The notes under the pieces were generated by a model that ran no database searches, was not told where the DNA came from, and was given only the letters and a program-made list of their open reading frames with translations. The position numbers and the translations under genes were made by a program. A stretch of 64,000 nucleotides of DNA from Arthrobacter sp. NicSoilB4 (GTDB lineage: Bacteria > Actinomycetota > Actinomycetes > Actinomycetales > Micrococcaceae). Positions 10,592 through 19,853 of this stretch are shown here, piece after piece. The first letter of the stretch is position 1, and each line of letters begins with the position of its first letter. The stretch is taken from NCBI RefSeq assembly GCF_019977335.1, contig NZ_AP024653.1, forward strand, positions 2,480,001 through 2,544,000, read 5' to 3'.

Positions 10592-11125
10592 ATGAACAGC
10601 TATGCGGTCTTCCTGCGCGGGGTCAACGTCGGCGGCATCACCATCAAGATGGCCGAGCTGAAGGAAGCCCTGAAGTCCCGGCCGTTTTCGGACGTGAAGA
10701 CCCTCCTGGCCAGCGGAAACGTCGTGCTCTCCAGCGGGCTGCCCCCCGCAGGGGTCAAGGAGGAGTTCGAAGAGTGCCTCCGGGAGGCCTTCGGCTATGA
10801 CGCCTGGGTGGTGGTCCTGGCGGCGGACCGTGTGGGTGAACTCGTGGCGGCCTGCCCCTACCCTGCGGATGACTCCTCCACCCACACCTACCTCACGCTC
10901 GCTTCGGACGCCGAGGTTCTTGCGGAGCTCTACGAGGCCGGAAGAGCGATGGACGGGGCCGAACTGACCCTGCTGGGGCCGGAGGCCCTGGCGTGGCTTG
11001 CGCCGGCCGGGGGAACGCTGGACAGCCCGTTCAGCAAGCTGTCCTCGAAGCCGAAATACAAGGCCTCCACGACCACCCGCAACCTGCGCACCATGATCAA
11101 GGTCCGGGACGCCGCCGGGCTGTGA
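10592..11125 (+). CDS. DUF1697 family protein
   Basis: 177 aa. The N-terminus YAVFLRGVNVGG and the LASGNVVLSS block are diagnostic of DUF1697, a small cytoplasmic family of unknown function. It starts 17 nt after the IclR gene on the same strand and may be co-transcribed, but nothing links it to leucine metabolism. No membrane segments or catalytic motif are apparent. Confidence 0.85.
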   Translation: MNSYAVFLRGVNVGGITIKMAELKEALKSRPFSDVKTLLASGNVVLSSGLPPAGVKEEFEECLREAFGYDAWVVVLAADRVGELVAACPYPADDSSTHTYLTLASDAEVLAELYEAGRAMDGAELTLLGPEALAWLAPAGGTLDSPFSKLSSKPKYKASTTTRNLRTMIKVRDAAGL

Positions 11126-11175
11126 TGGCAACAGCACCCCCGTTGCCGCTGTCACAGTGCTGGAGCGCTGGCTAG

Positions 11176-12789
11176 CTAGCGCGCCGCCCGCAGTGCCTTG
11201 TTGAACGACCCCAGGCGGCTGACCTCAAGCTCCACCGGTTCCACCACAAGATCCTCGGCCACGGCAGCGACAGAGGCCCTGAGCCGTTTCCGGGCCGCCG
11301 CGCCCCGTGCGCGGGCGGCGCCGCCCGCGATGAACTTCGCCAGCACGGCCAGGACAATCCCAAGAAGCACCCCTCCCGCGATCATCACGGTCGGCACCGG
11401 CCAGCCCTGCACCAGCGGCACCTCCGGCACGGGAAGCTGCAAATAGCCCAAAGCCGCCAGGACGCCGAGCCACGCGAATCCGCCCAGCGCCGCCAGCAAG
11501 GCAATCCACTGGACGACGTTGAACACCGTCCACCACCAGGATGTCCCGCCGGCTTTCAAATCCGTCGCGGCGATGGCCTGGTCCAGCGCATCCGGAAGCT
11601 GATCCCTGCCCTCGCGGGCGGCACTGCGGATGACTGCCCGCCAGGGGCCGGGGGCGCCGTCGGAGGCTGCGTCGGCAAATTCCCGGACGGCGGCATCCGT
11701 GCGGGCCCGTTCCGGGGCGCCGGCAGGCGGCAGGGACGTGCGGTTCAGTTCAGGTTTGGCGCCTTCCCGGCGCAGATTCAGCCGGCGCAACGGGTCGGGC
11801 CGGAAGCGGACCAGCCAGCGCGTCACCGGCCAGCCGGTGCGGCGGGTCGCCTCCAGGCGGTAGGACCGGACGACAGCCTCCACCACGAGCGGGACGTTCG
11901 CGGCGAAGGCCAGTTCCTCGGCCAGCCTGGCCTTCGACGCTGCCGTGACTCCGGCTGCCTCGCCGTCGCCCGACGCCTCAGCGAGCCGGGCCGAGGCCCG
12001 CGTGACGTCCGCGCCCAGGCGCTGGGACTGGGCCTGCCGCTGCCTGGCCACCTGGCCGATGGCCGCCCGGACTTTGTCGACGCCGCTGCCCACGACAGCG
12101 GAGGCGCCAATGACCTGCACCTTGCCCAGGCCGTCCCGCGCCAGGATGGCCTTGAGCGACTCCAGCACCGGCGGAACGTCCCGCCCCGGGAGCCTGTCGA
12201 CCTGGTTCAGCACCACCAGCGTGACGGCGCCGTGTGCGGCCAGCGGGGTGAGGAAATCGTTGTGCACGGCGGCATCGGCGTATTTCTGCGGATCGAGCAC
12301 CCAGACGAGGACGTCGACGAGTCCCACCATCCGTTCCACGATCTCGCGGTTGGCAGCGCGCGTGGAGTCGAAGTCGGGGAGGTCCAGGAGGATGAGGCCC
12401 GTACCCTCGTCGGCGAAGCCGGGGACCGGGGCAGCGTGGTGCCTGTTCCGGACCTCCAGCCAGTCCAGCAGCTCCTCGCTCCCCTCGGCGCCCCAGATGC
12501 CGGCCAGCGGCTCGGACGTCGTGGGCCGCCGGACTGCCGCCGTCGCGATTTCCTCGCCGCTGACGGCGTTGAAGAGGGAGGACTTTCCGCTGCCGGTGGC
12601 CCCGAAAAATCCGACGACGGTGTGGTCCGCCGAGAGGGAACGCCGCGTGCCCGCCCGGTGCAGCACCTGAAGGACGCCGTCCAGGACATCCTCCGGGAGC
12701 GCCCCCGCGGCCAGTTCGCGCGCCTCGTTCAGGGCGTCGATCCGGCGGTCCAGCCGGGAAGCCTCCGCGGCCGCGCCGTGGCGGCTCAT
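11176..12789 (-). CDS. Dynamin-like membrane GTPase, second of tandem pair
   Basis: 537 aa. The P-loop GATGSGKSS is at residues 63-71, and an NQVD segment could be the G4 motif. The G3 region reads DLPDFDS rather than DxxG. Two or three hydrophobic segments follow in the C-terminal third (starting WWWTVFNVVQWIALLAAL), so the protein is probably membrane-anchored with a cytoplasmic GTPase. The ATG at 12789 overlaps the stop of the upstream GTPase (ATGA). The tandem arrangement recalls mycobacterial IniA/IniC and Streptomyces DynA/DynB; orthology is not shown. Confidence 0.75.
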   Translation of the reverse strand: MSRHGAAAEASRLDRRIDALNEARELAAGALPEDVLDGVLQVLHRAGTRRSLSADHTVVGFFGATGSGKSSLFNAVSGEEIATAAVRRPTTSEPLAGIWGAEGSEELLDWLEVRNRHHAAPVPGFADEGTGLILLDLPDFDSTRAANREIVERMVGLVDVLVWVLDPQKYADAAVHNDFLTPLAAHGAVTLVVLNQVDRLPGRDVPPVLESLKAILARDGLGKVQVIGASAVVGSGVDKVRAAIGQVARQRQAQSQRLGADVTRASARLAEASGDGEAAGVTAASKARLAEELAFAANVPLVVEAVVRSYRLEATRRTGWPVTRWLVRFRPDPLRRLNLRREGAKPELNRTSLPPAGAPERARTDAAVREFADAASDGAPGPWRAVIRSAAREGRDQLPDALDQAIAATDLKAGGTSWWWTVFNVVQWIALLAALGGFAWLGVLAALGYLQLPVPEVPLVQGWPVPTVMIAGGVLLGIVLAVLAKFIAGGAARARGAAARKRLRASVAAVAEDLVVEPVELEVSRLGSFNKALRAAR

Positions 12790-14531
12790 GCGGAGGTTCC
12801 CAGGCGTCGCAGCGCGGCGGCGTGGCCGGCGAGCTCTGCCGGAGTGGGCCCGCCGGTGCCCTCGATCCGGGCCAGGAAACGCCACTGCTCGGCCTCCAGC
12901 AGGTTCAGGCAGCGGGCGTGGAGATCCTCTCGGGCCGTCCGGGCGAGCCGGCGGACGGCATCCTCACCGAACACCGCCTCCAGCAACCGCTGTCCGACGA
13001 CGGCGGTACCGCCGGCGACGCCGATTTCCAGCCCGGTCAGTCCGGCGGTCATCGAGAACACCACGATCATAAGGGCGGCGCCGAGGCCGTTGATCCCGAA
13101 GGACAGCCAGCGGGCCTGTGTGCGCTTGCCCTGGCCCTCGGTCCGGATGAGTTCCATGAGGTCCCCCTGCCAGGCCCGGATCTCGGCAGCGGCCTTCTCG
13201 GCGAAGCCTTCGGAGGTTCCGGACAGGTCATCGGGGCCCAGCAGTTGGCGGCCGGCCGGATCGGAGCGCCAGCGCCTGTCCGAGTCCTCCGCCGCGTTGG
13301 CGGCCTCATCGATGATGACGGCCTGCAGCCCGGTTTCGATCGCCGTCTCCACGCGCACCGCCGGTGCCGGTTCACCCCGGAAGAACGCACCGGCGCGGTC
13401 CCGGAAGCGGCCGATGGTCTGCTCCATTGCCCGGAAGAACTCGCCGGTGCCCACGAAGTCCTGCCAGCGGGCCAGGACCTCGCCCCGCAGGAGCGCGCCG
13501 TCACGGGTGGCCTCCAGGATCCGGGCCACGGCGTCGCGGTAGGCGTCCCGGGCGTCCCCCGCGAGGACCTCAGCAGCATTCTCCTGGGCGCCGGCGGCCT
13601 GCGCAACGGCGTCCACGCGGCTGCCCAGCGCCCTGACGGTTCCGTTGAGCGTCCGCCGGGCGATCTCGGAGCGCCCGGCGGCGTCCGCGGCGAGTTCCCG
13701 CAGCCAGAGCCGCAGCGGCTCCACTGCGGCGGGAGGAAGCATGCCCATCCCGTCCAGCGCCGTCTCGGGGATGACGAAGAGGCGTGCGCCGCCCAAGCCT
13801 TCCCTGCTGAGCATGGACTGGAGGTCTGCGCTGACCTCGGCCTCGGCGCCCGGCGGCACCCGGTCCAGCACCACGGCCACCATGATGTCCCTGCTGGCCG
13901 CGTCCAGCAGCAGGCGCCAGGGGACGGCGTCGGCGTAGCGGTTGGCGGTGGTGACGAACACCCACAAATCGGCGGCGGCCAGCAACTGGCCGGCAAGTTT
14001 GCGGTTGTCAGCGGAGATCGAGTCGACGTCGGGAGCGTCCAGCACGGCGATCCCCTGCGGCACCGCCGCCTCGGCGACCAGCACCAGCGAGGAGACCGCG
14101 GCGGCGTCCGGCGTTGGCCCGGCCTGGCTGGCGGGCAGTGGCTCCTGGCCCGCCGTGCCGCGGATCCGGCTCAGGCTCGGCAGGACCCGCTGGCCTTCGA
14201 ACCAGTGCCCGTCTGCAGGGTGGTGCAGCAGGATTGGCTGCCGCGTTGTGGGCCGGATTGCACCGGCGCGGGTGACTGCGTGCCCCACAAGTCCGTTGAC
14301 GAGGGTCGACTTCCCTGCGCCCGTGGAACCGCCCACGACGGCGAGCAGCGGCGCGTCCAAGCTCCGGTAGCGCGGCAGGATGTAGTCCTCGAGCTGCGCC
14401 AGGGCATCGCCGATATCCCGCCTGGCGGCATCCGCACCGGGGAGGGCAAGCGGCAGGGCCGTCGCGGCGAGGTCGCGGTGGACGGCTTCCAGCAGTTCAA
14501 CGGCCTGGCCGGGGGTTTCATCGGGGCTCAC
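12786..14531 (-). CDS. Dynamin-like membrane GTPase, first of tandem pair
   Basis: 581 aa. The P-loop GGSTGAGKST is at residues 67-76, a DAPDVDS segment stands in for G3, and a hydrophobic region near residues 490-535 suggests C-terminal membrane insertion. The middle part is Ala/Arg-rich and probably helical. It is transcribed toward and translationally coupled to the second GTPase, so the two may form a heteromer. A role in membrane remodelling or stress is inferred from dynamin-like pairs in other actinobacteria. Confidence 0.75.
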   Translation of the reverse strand: MSPDETPGQAVELLEAVHRDLAATALPLALPGADAARRDIGDALAQLEDYILPRYRSLDAPLLAVVGGSTGAGKSTLVNGLVGHAVTRAGAIRPTTRQPILLHHPADGHWFEGQRVLPSLSRIRGTAGQEPLPASQAGPTPDAAAVSSLVLVAEAAVPQGIAVLDAPDVDSISADNRKLAGQLLAAADLWVFVTTANRYADAVPWRLLLDAASRDIMVAVVLDRVPPGAEAEVSADLQSMLSREGLGGARLFVIPETALDGMGMLPPAAVEPLRLWLRELAADAAGRSEIARRTLNGTVRALGSRVDAVAQAAGAQENAAEVLAGDARDAYRDAVARILEATRDGALLRGEVLARWQDFVGTGEFFRAMEQTIGRFRDRAGAFFRGEPAPAVRVETAIETGLQAVIIDEAANAAEDSDRRWRSDPAGRQLLGPDDLSGTSEGFAEKAAAEIRAWQGDLMELIRTEGQGKRTQARWLSFGINGLGAALMIVVFSMTAGLTGLEIGVAGGTAVVGQRLLEAVFGEDAVRRLARTAREDLHARCLNLLEAEQWRFLARIEGTGGPTPAELAGHAAALRRLGTSA

Positions 14532-14589
14532 CGCATCATCATGCCAGTTCCGGGCGGCGGGATTCCGGACCGCAGGACTCCGGACAACG

Positions 14590-14621
14590 AAAAACGGCCC
14601 CGGGCTTATGCCCGGGACCGT
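14590..14621 (-). terminator. Intrinsic terminator of tRNA-Glu
   Basis: On the minus strand a GC-rich stem (ACGGTCCCGGGC, loop ATAA, with one mismatch in the return arm) is followed by five T residues. It lies 8 nt after the tRNA-Glu 3' end. Confidence 0.85.
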
Positions 14622-14629
14622 CTTATCTG

Positions 14630-14702
14630 TGACCCCAGCGGGATTCGAACCCGCGTTACCGCCGTGAGAGGGCAGCGTACTAGGCCGCTATACGATGGGG
14701 CC
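14630..14702 (-). tRNA. tRNA-Glu (CTC)
   Basis: 73 nt. The acceptor stem GGCCCCA pairs with TGGGGTC, with one G-T pair, followed by discriminator A. The T arm contains GGTTCGAATCC and the anticodon loop CCCTCTC gives CTC, reading GAG. CCA is not encoded. It is followed by an intrinsic terminator. Confidence 0.96.
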
Positions 14703-14831
14703 GCGTACTCTCCAGAACAGCATTCCTGCCATTCGCGCTAAGCGATTATTTCATACACTCAGCAAGTGTTTCAAATCGGCGGACCGACTCAAAACCCCTG
14801 ATCAACCGCGGAAATTCGCGGATTTTCAGAG

Positions 14832-14903
14832 CTGGGATACCAGGACTCGAACCTAGAATGACGGTACCAGAAACCGTAGTGTTGCCAATTACACCATATC
14901 CCA
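14832..14903 (-). tRNA. tRNA-Gln (CTG)
   Basis: 72 nt. The acceptor stem TGGGATA pairs with TATCCCA, with discriminator G. The T arm contains GGTTCGAGTCC and the anticodon loop TTCTGG gives CTG, reading CAG. CCA is not encoded. It lies 129 nt upstream of tRNA-Glu on the same strand, so the two may share a transcript. Confidence 0.95.
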
Positions 14904-15233
14904 ATGGAACTTTCGGGCCGGATCCGCAGGTCTAAACCAGCGCTCCCGGCGCCTCAGCACGAGTAATTACTTTACCCGAGAGTTTTCCTGTGCACAAATC
15001 GGCCGATCGGCCTGTCCCGGAGCTGCCCTGCGGGAGCCGCCCGCGCCCTTCTCAGCCGAAAACCCTTGCCAATCCGGGGTCAACAAGTTTACGCTCGGTA
15101 AGTTACCAACGAGTAACTACCCCTCCCCCACTCCGCTGCGGGCAGCTGCATGGGCATTTTCGAATGTTAGCTGCGTCACAGCCGGGGGCCGGCAGCAAGC
15201 CGCTGCCGGCAAAGCCGTCGAGAGGAACCATCC
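14904..15233. other. Spacer between tRNA-Gln and the repeat protein
   Basis: 330 nt with no convincing gene. It must hold the tRNA promoter on the minus strand and the promoter of the xxxLxxG protein on the plus strand. The only notable element is an inverted repeat at 15102-15117. Confidence 0.6.
15102..15117. promoter_or_regulatory. GTTAC-N6-GTAAC inverted repeat
   Basis: A perfect 5-bp inverted repeat in a locally AT-rich stretch, 117 nt upstream of the xxxLxxG-repeat membrane protein. Size and spacing resemble a TetR-type operator. No regulator gene lies next to it. Confidence 0.4.
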
Positions 15234-16637
15234 GTGACACAGAGCCGTGCCGCTGCCACCAGTCCGAACCGCACCCGCGCCCAACAGATCGCCATCGCAG
15301 TGCTCGCCCTTTTGCTGATTGCCCTTCTGGGGTTCTACACGCTCGTTACCGGCCGGATAGCCGATGGCTCTGCCCGGCTCAAGGACGGCGCCGGGCAGGC
15401 ATCCGCCGGGGCCGCGCAGCTGAAGGACGGTGCGGGAAAACTGGCGGCGGGCGCCGGCCAGGCGGATACTGGTGCCGGCAAGCTCTCTGCCGGTGCCAAA
15501 AAGGTCCATGCGGGAATCAGCGAGAAGCTCGCTCCCGGGGCCGAGAAGCTCCAGGCCGGCGCGGACCAGCTGGCCACGGGCGCCGTCAAGATCGAAACCG
15601 ACGTCAACAACAAACTCGCCCCCGGCGTGTACAAGGTCGACGACGGCGCGCAAAAACTTGCCGCCGGAGCAGTGCAGCTCTCGGCCGCCCTGACCCCGAC
15701 GGCCGCCGGCAACGCCGAGAACAACCTGGCCGACGGCGCCACGCAGCTTGACGCCGGGGCGGCCCGGCTGGCATCCGGATCCGGCGAACTTGCCGCGGGC
15801 ACGGTCCAGCTCAAGGGGTACCGGGGCGCCGGCAACAACCCGGAAGCCGGTACCGGCACGGCGGCCCTCGCACAGGCCCTCGAGCTCCTGCAGGCGGCCG
15901 CTTCGGACCCTGTGCAGGGACTGGTGCCCTTGTCCGTTGTCAGGGACAAGATCGCCAAAATCACCGCAGGGGCACAGAAGCTCGACGCGGGAGCCACCCA
16001 GCTGCAGGCCGGCGCGGGCCGCCTGCAGGCAGGAACAGAACAGCTGCACGCGGGGACGGGGAAGCTGACCGCTGGTTTCCGGACACTGGCCGGCAAACTC
16101 AACAGCCAGGATCCCAGGAACCCCGGCGTCGTTCTTGGCACGCAACTGCTGGCCGACGGAACATCCAAAATCCGGACGGGCATGGACGGCGTTCCGGGCG
16201 ACCCGGCACGGCCGGGGCTCATCAAGGCCGCCGCGCGGATGACCGAAGGCAGTTCACGGCTCGCGGACGGGACCGTGGCGCTGAACTCGGGCATCAAGGG
16301 GGACCCTGCGGATCCGGCCAACCCGGGGCTGCTCAACGGATCCCTGGCCCTCGCCTCGGGCGCCAGCGAGCTCTCGGCGGGCAACACGAAACTGGCGTCC
16401 GGTTCCTCGCAGCTTTCGACCGGAGCGGACAAGCTCGCCGACGGAAACGCCCGCATTGCCGAGGGCACGGTCACACTGCACTCGGGCGCTGCGGCGGTCT
16501 CGCCGTCGACGATGGTCGGCCAGTCCGACGCGGCCGTGGCCCTCGGGATCGTCGGTGTCCTGGGCCTGGGTTCGGTCGGCGCTTTCCTTGGGCTGCGGAA
16601 CCGGCGCGCCCGCGGCACCGCCCCGGCGGAGGGTTAG
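15234..16637 (+). CDS. Membrane protein with xxxLxxG heptad repeats (YhgE/Pip-like)
   Basis: 467 aa with a GTG start preceded by GAGAGGAA. A single membrane span lies at about residues 20-42, then a long extracytoplasmic region made of LxxGA heptads (KDGAGQ, AAGAGQ, QAGADQL and similar), then a C-terminal span near 433-455 and an Arg-rich tail. This is the architecture of proteins carrying the X-X-X-Leu-X-X-Gly repeat, named from the Pip/YhgE phage-infection family. It lacks the extra C-terminal ABC-2-like spans of full YhgE. Possible roles are surface exposure or phage adsorption; the function is not established. Confidence 0.8.
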   Translation: MTQSRAAATSPNRTRAQQIAIAVLALLLIALLGFYTLVTGRIADGSARLKDGAGQASAGAAQLKDGAGKLAAGAGQADTGAGKLSAGAKKVHAGISEKLAPGAEKLQAGADQLATGAVKIETDVNNKLAPGVYKVDDGAQKLAAGAVQLSAALTPTAAGNAENNLADGATQLDAGAARLASGSGELAAGTVQLKGYRGAGNNPEAGTGTAALAQALELLQAAASDPVQGLVPLSVVRDKIAKITAGAQKLDAGATQLQAGAGRLQAGTEQLHAGTGKLTAGFRTLAGKLNSQDPRNPGVVLGTQLLADGTSKIRTGMDGVPGDPARPGLIKAAARMTEGSSRLADGTVALNSGIKGDPADPANPGLLNGSLALASGASELSAGNTKLASGSSQLSTGADKLADGNARIAEGTVTLHSGAAAVSPSTMVGQSDAAVALGIVGVLGLGSVGAFLGLRNRRARGTAPAEG

Positions 16638-17389
16638 GCCAGCAGTTCCAGCAGGGAACCGACCTCGCGGCCCTCAAAGCCCGGGGCCGGTTCCCCGCCT
16701 CGGTTCAGCCAGACACCCAGCAGGCCCGCCGCCGTCGAGCCGTCAGCATCGAGGATGCGGTTGTCCCCCACATAGAGTGTTTCGGCCGCACCTGTGCCGA
16801 GGCGGCGGACTCCCTCCAGGTAGATGGCCGGATCCGGCTTCGCGGCACCGACGGTGTCCGTCCCCACCAGTATGCTGATGCGCTCCAGACCAGCAGCGTC
16901 CAGCTTGATCCGCTGGTAGTCGTGGACGTTGTTGCTCACGGCGCCGTAGGGGATGCCGGCCGCATCCAGCGCGTCCAGCATCGGCGTGACGTCGTCGAAG
17001 GCGCGGATGTAGCCGTGCTGCCGGCTGGCGTAGGAGCTGACCCAGTGGTGGGCCTGCTCCCCCTCCTCCAGCTCCACACCGAAGTGCCCCAGGGCAGCCC
17101 GGCCCCGGAGGAGCCGCTGCTCGTTGAAGGTCAGCTCGCCGGCCAGGTACCGATCGTAGAAATGGGTGGTCTCGCGGGTGAAGATCCGCCCGAATTTCTC
17201 CCACCCGGCCTGGTCCAGGCCGGGCAGGAGGTGTTCGCTGACGTCACGCAGGGCCGCTGTCATGGCGAACTCAAGGTCCACCAGGGTGTCGTCGATGTCG
17301 AACAGCACCCCATGAACAGCGCCGCCGCCCAGGCCGGCGGCCAGCGCATTCGTCCGGGCGCTGGTAATGACCTCGGGTGTGCCCATCAT
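16634..17389 (-). CDS. HAD-superfamily hydrolase
   Basis: 251 aa. HAD motif I is FDIDDTLVD (nucleophile Asp near residue 31), motif II is in AVSNN, motif III is the Lys of GAAKPDP and motif IV is GDNRILD. It belongs to the phosphoglycolate-phosphatase/haloacid-dehalogenase-like group, but the substrate is unknown. The start codon overlaps the gltX stop (TGATG), so it is coupled to gltX. It converges on the xxxLxxG gene with 4 nt of overlap. Confidence 0.88.
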   Translation of the reverse strand: MMGTPEVITSARTNALAAGLGGGAVHGVLFDIDDTLVDLEFAMTAALRDVSEHLLPGLDQAGWEKFGRIFTRETTHFYDRYLAGELTFNEQRLLRGRAALGHFGVELEEGEQAHHWVSSYASRQHGYIRAFDDVTPMLDALDAAGIPYGAVSNNVHDYQRIKLDAAGLERISILVGTDTVGAAKPDPAIYLEGVRRLGTGAAETLYVGDNRILDADGSTAAGLLGVWLNRGGEPAPGFEGREVGSLLELLA

Positions 17390-18921
17390 CAGCCGCGGAA
17401 AGCGCGTAGCCGGGCCAGGGACGAATCCTTGCCCAGGATCACCATGGATTCGAACAGCGGCGGGGAGATCCGGCGGCCGGAGATGGCGGTGCGGACCGGA
17501 CCGAACGCCAGGCGCGGCTTGACGCCGAGCCCCTCCACCAGCGCTTCCTTGAGGGCGGCCTGGATGGTCTCGGCGTTCCAGTCGGCGATGGGCTCCAGGG
17601 CGGCCAGGGCGGCGTCGAGCACTTCGGTGAGGTTTTCCGGAAGCCCCTTGCGGGCGTCGTCCGCGACGTCGATCGCGTCGTCGTTCTTGAACAGGAAGGC
17701 AAGCATCTCGGGGGCCTCGCCGAGCAGCGAAATGCGCTCCTGGACCAGGGGTGCCGCCTCGGCGAGGATCTCCTCCTGCCGGGCGGTGAGCGTGTCGCCG
17801 ACAAACCCGGCGGTGCGCAGGTACGGGACCAGCCGGCCGCGGAAGTCCTCGGCGTCGAGCATCCGGATGTGCGTGCCGTTGATGGCCTCGGCCTTCTTGA
17901 TGTCGAAGCGGGCCGGGTTGGCGAGAACGTCGTTGACGTCGAAGTTTTCGATCAGCTGCTCGACCGTGAAGATGTCCTCGTCGGCGGAGAGGCTCCAGCC
18001 CAGCAGGGAGAGGTAGTTGAGCAGGCCCTCCGGGATGAAGCCGCGGTCCCGGAGCAGGAAGAGGTTGGACTGCGGGTCGCGCTTGGAGAGTTTTTTGTTG
18101 CCCTCGCCCATGACGTACGGCAGGTGGCCGAAGACCGGCAGGTAGCTGGCGACTCCGATCTCCATGAGCGCGCGGATCAGCACCACCTGGCGGGGTGTGG
18201 AGGAGAGCAGGTCCTCGCCGCGGAGCACGTGGGTGATGCCCATCAGCGCGTCGTCGACGGGGTTGACCAGGGTGTAGAGCGGGGACCCGTCGGCGCGGAC
18301 GATCACGTAGTCCGGGATGCTGCCGGCCTTGAACGTGATCTCGCCGCGGACCATGTCGGTGAAAGTGACATCGGTGTCCGGCATCCGGACGCGGAGCACT
18401 GGCTGGCGGCCCTCGGCCTTGAACGCGGCGAGCTGCTCCTCGGAGAGCTCGCGGTCGAAGTTGTCGTAGCCCAGTTTGGGGTCGCGGCCGGCGGCGCGGT
18501 GGCGGGCCTCGACTTCCTCCGGGGAGGAGTAGCACTCGTAGGCGTAGCCGGCGTCGATCAGCTTGGCGACGACGTCCTTGTACAGGTCCAGGCGCTGCGA
18601 CTGGCGGTACGGCTCGTGCGGTCCGCCGACCTCCACGCCTTCCTCCCAGGTGATGCCGAGCCATTTCAGGGCCTCGAGCAGCTGCTGGTAGCTTTCCTCC
18701 GAGTCGCGCGCCGCGTCCGTGTCCTCGATGCGGAACACGAAGGTGCCCTTGGTGTGGCGGGCGTGGGCCCAGTTGAAGAGGGCGGTGCGGATCAGGCCGA
18801 CGTGCGGGGTGCCGGTGGGCGACGGGCAGAACCGGACGCGGACCGGGGTGTCAGCGGTGACTTCGCTGGTCACACTGGGGGCGGAGCTGGAAACGGCGTC
18901 GGGCGCGGAAGGAGTAGTCAT
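17389..18921 (-). CDS. gltX: Glutamyl-tRNA synthetase
   Basis: 510 aa. The class I signature [13 protein letters not shown] is at residues 33-45 and the second signature KLSKR at 277-281. It charges tRNA-Glu. Actinobacteria with GatCAB normally use a non-discriminating GltX that also charges tRNA-Gln; whether that applies here cannot be decided from this window. The first 25 residues are a Ser/Ala-rich extension. It is co-translated with the downstream HAD gene. Confidence 0.96.
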   Translation of the reverse strand: MTTPSAPDAVSSSAPSVTSEVTADTPVRVRFCPSPTGTPHVGLIRTALFNWAHARHTKGTFVFRIEDTDAARDSEESYQQLLEALKWLGITWEEGVEVGGPHEPYRQSQRLDLYKDVVAKLIDAGYAYECYSSPEEVEARHRAAGRDPKLGYDNFDRELSEEQLAAFKAEGRQPVLRVRMPDTDVTFTDMVRGEITFKAGSIPDYVIVRADGSPLYTLVNPVDDALMGITHVLRGEDLLSSTPRQVVLIRALMEIGVASYLPVFGHLPYVMGEGNKKLSKRDPQSNLFLLRDRGFIPEGLLNYLSLLGWSLSADEDIFTVEQLIENFDVNDVLANPARFDIKKAEAINGTHIRMLDAEDFRGRLVPYLRTAGFVGDTLTARQEEILAEAAPLVQERISLLGEAPEMLAFLFKNDDAIDVADDARKGLPENLTEVLDAALAALEPIADWNAETIQAALKEALVEGLGVKPRLAFGPVRTAISGRRISPPLFESMVILGKDSSLARLRAFRG

Positions 18922-18978
18922 AGTGGTACCAACATTACCAACCCCGGTCAGTGCCGGGTGCCCGCGGTTTCCGCGGCG

Positions 18979-19019
18979 AAAAAGGACAGCCGCACCGTGG
19001 ATCCACGGTGCGGCTGTCC
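18979..19019 (-). terminator. Intrinsic terminator after the fumarylacetoacetase-family gene
   Basis: A 36-nt perfect palindrome at 18984-19019 is followed on the minus strand by five T residues. It separates the fumarylacetoacetase-family gene from gltX. Confidence 0.9.
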
Positions 19020-19049
19020 GAAATCGGCGCGGGAATCGATGTGGCCCCG

Positions 19050-19826
19050 CTAGCGGCGGACGACCGGGTTGGAGAGGCGGCCGATGCCCTCGATCTCGAC
19101 CTCGAAGCGGTCGCCGGCGGTAACGAGTCCGACGCCGGCGGGGGTGCCGGTCATGATGACGTCACCGGGCAGCAGGGTGAACGCCTGCGAGACGATGGAG
19201 ACAAGCTCGCGGACGCCGCGGATCATCTGGCTGGTGCTGCCGTCCTGGCGCAGTTCGCCGTTGAGGCGGCCCTGGATCTGCAGGTCCTCGGTGTTCAGCT
19301 CGGTCTCGATCCACGGCCCCAGCGGCGCGGACGTGTCGAAGCCCTTGGCCCGGGCCCACTGCAGGTCCGTCTTCTGGACGTCGCGGGCCGTGAGGTCGTT
19401 GCCGCAGGTGTAGCCGAAAATAACGTCGTCCACGCGCTCCTCCGGGACGTCCTTGCAGATCCGGCCGATCACGACGCAGAGCTCGGCTTCGAAGGACACT
19501 TCCTCTGAGAACTCAGGCAGGACGATCGGATCGTTGGGGCCGACCACGGAGGTGTTGGGCTTCAGGAAGAGCAGCGGCTGGGCCGGGACCTCGTTGCCGA
19601 GTTCCCGGGCGTGCTCCACGAAGTTGCGGCCGACGCCGATGACCTTGCTGCGCGGAATGATCGGGGCGAGCAGCCGCACGTCCTCCAGCTTGTGCCGCAC
19701 GGCGGTACGTTCCACGCCGTGGAAGAACGGGTCGCCGTTGATGACAGTGACTTCCTCACTGCCGGGCTCACCTTCAACAATGCCGTAGAGGGGATCAGAA
19801 TCGACTACAAACCGGGCGATACGCAT
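19050..19826 (-). CDS. Fumarylacetoacetate hydrolase family protein
   Basis: 258 aa. The FAH fold is shown by [18 protein letters not shown], the metal ligands in [21 protein letters not shown] and [13 protein letters not shown]. Family members hydrolyse or decarboxylate beta-diketo acids such as oxaloacetate or acylpyruvates. The short single-domain form most resembles FAHD1-like acylpyruvase/oxaloacetate decarboxylase. The exact substrate is unresolved. It is monocistronic, with a strong terminator behind it. Confidence 0.88.
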   Translation of the reverse strand: MRIARFVVDSDPLYGIVEGEPGSEEVTVINGDPFFHGVERTAVRHKLEDVRLLAPIIPRSKVIGVGRNFVEHARELGNEVPAQPLLFLKPNTSVVGPNDPIVLPEFSEEVSFEAELCVVIGRICKDVPEERVDDVIFGYTCGNDLTARDVQKTDLQWARAKGFDTSAPLGPWIETELNTEDLQIQGRLNGELRQDGSTSQMIRGVRELVSIVSQAFTLLPGDVIMTGTPAGVGLVTAGDRFEVEIEGIGRLSNPVVRR

Positions 19827-19853
19827 GGCTCCAAGCGTACCGTCTCCGGCGGG

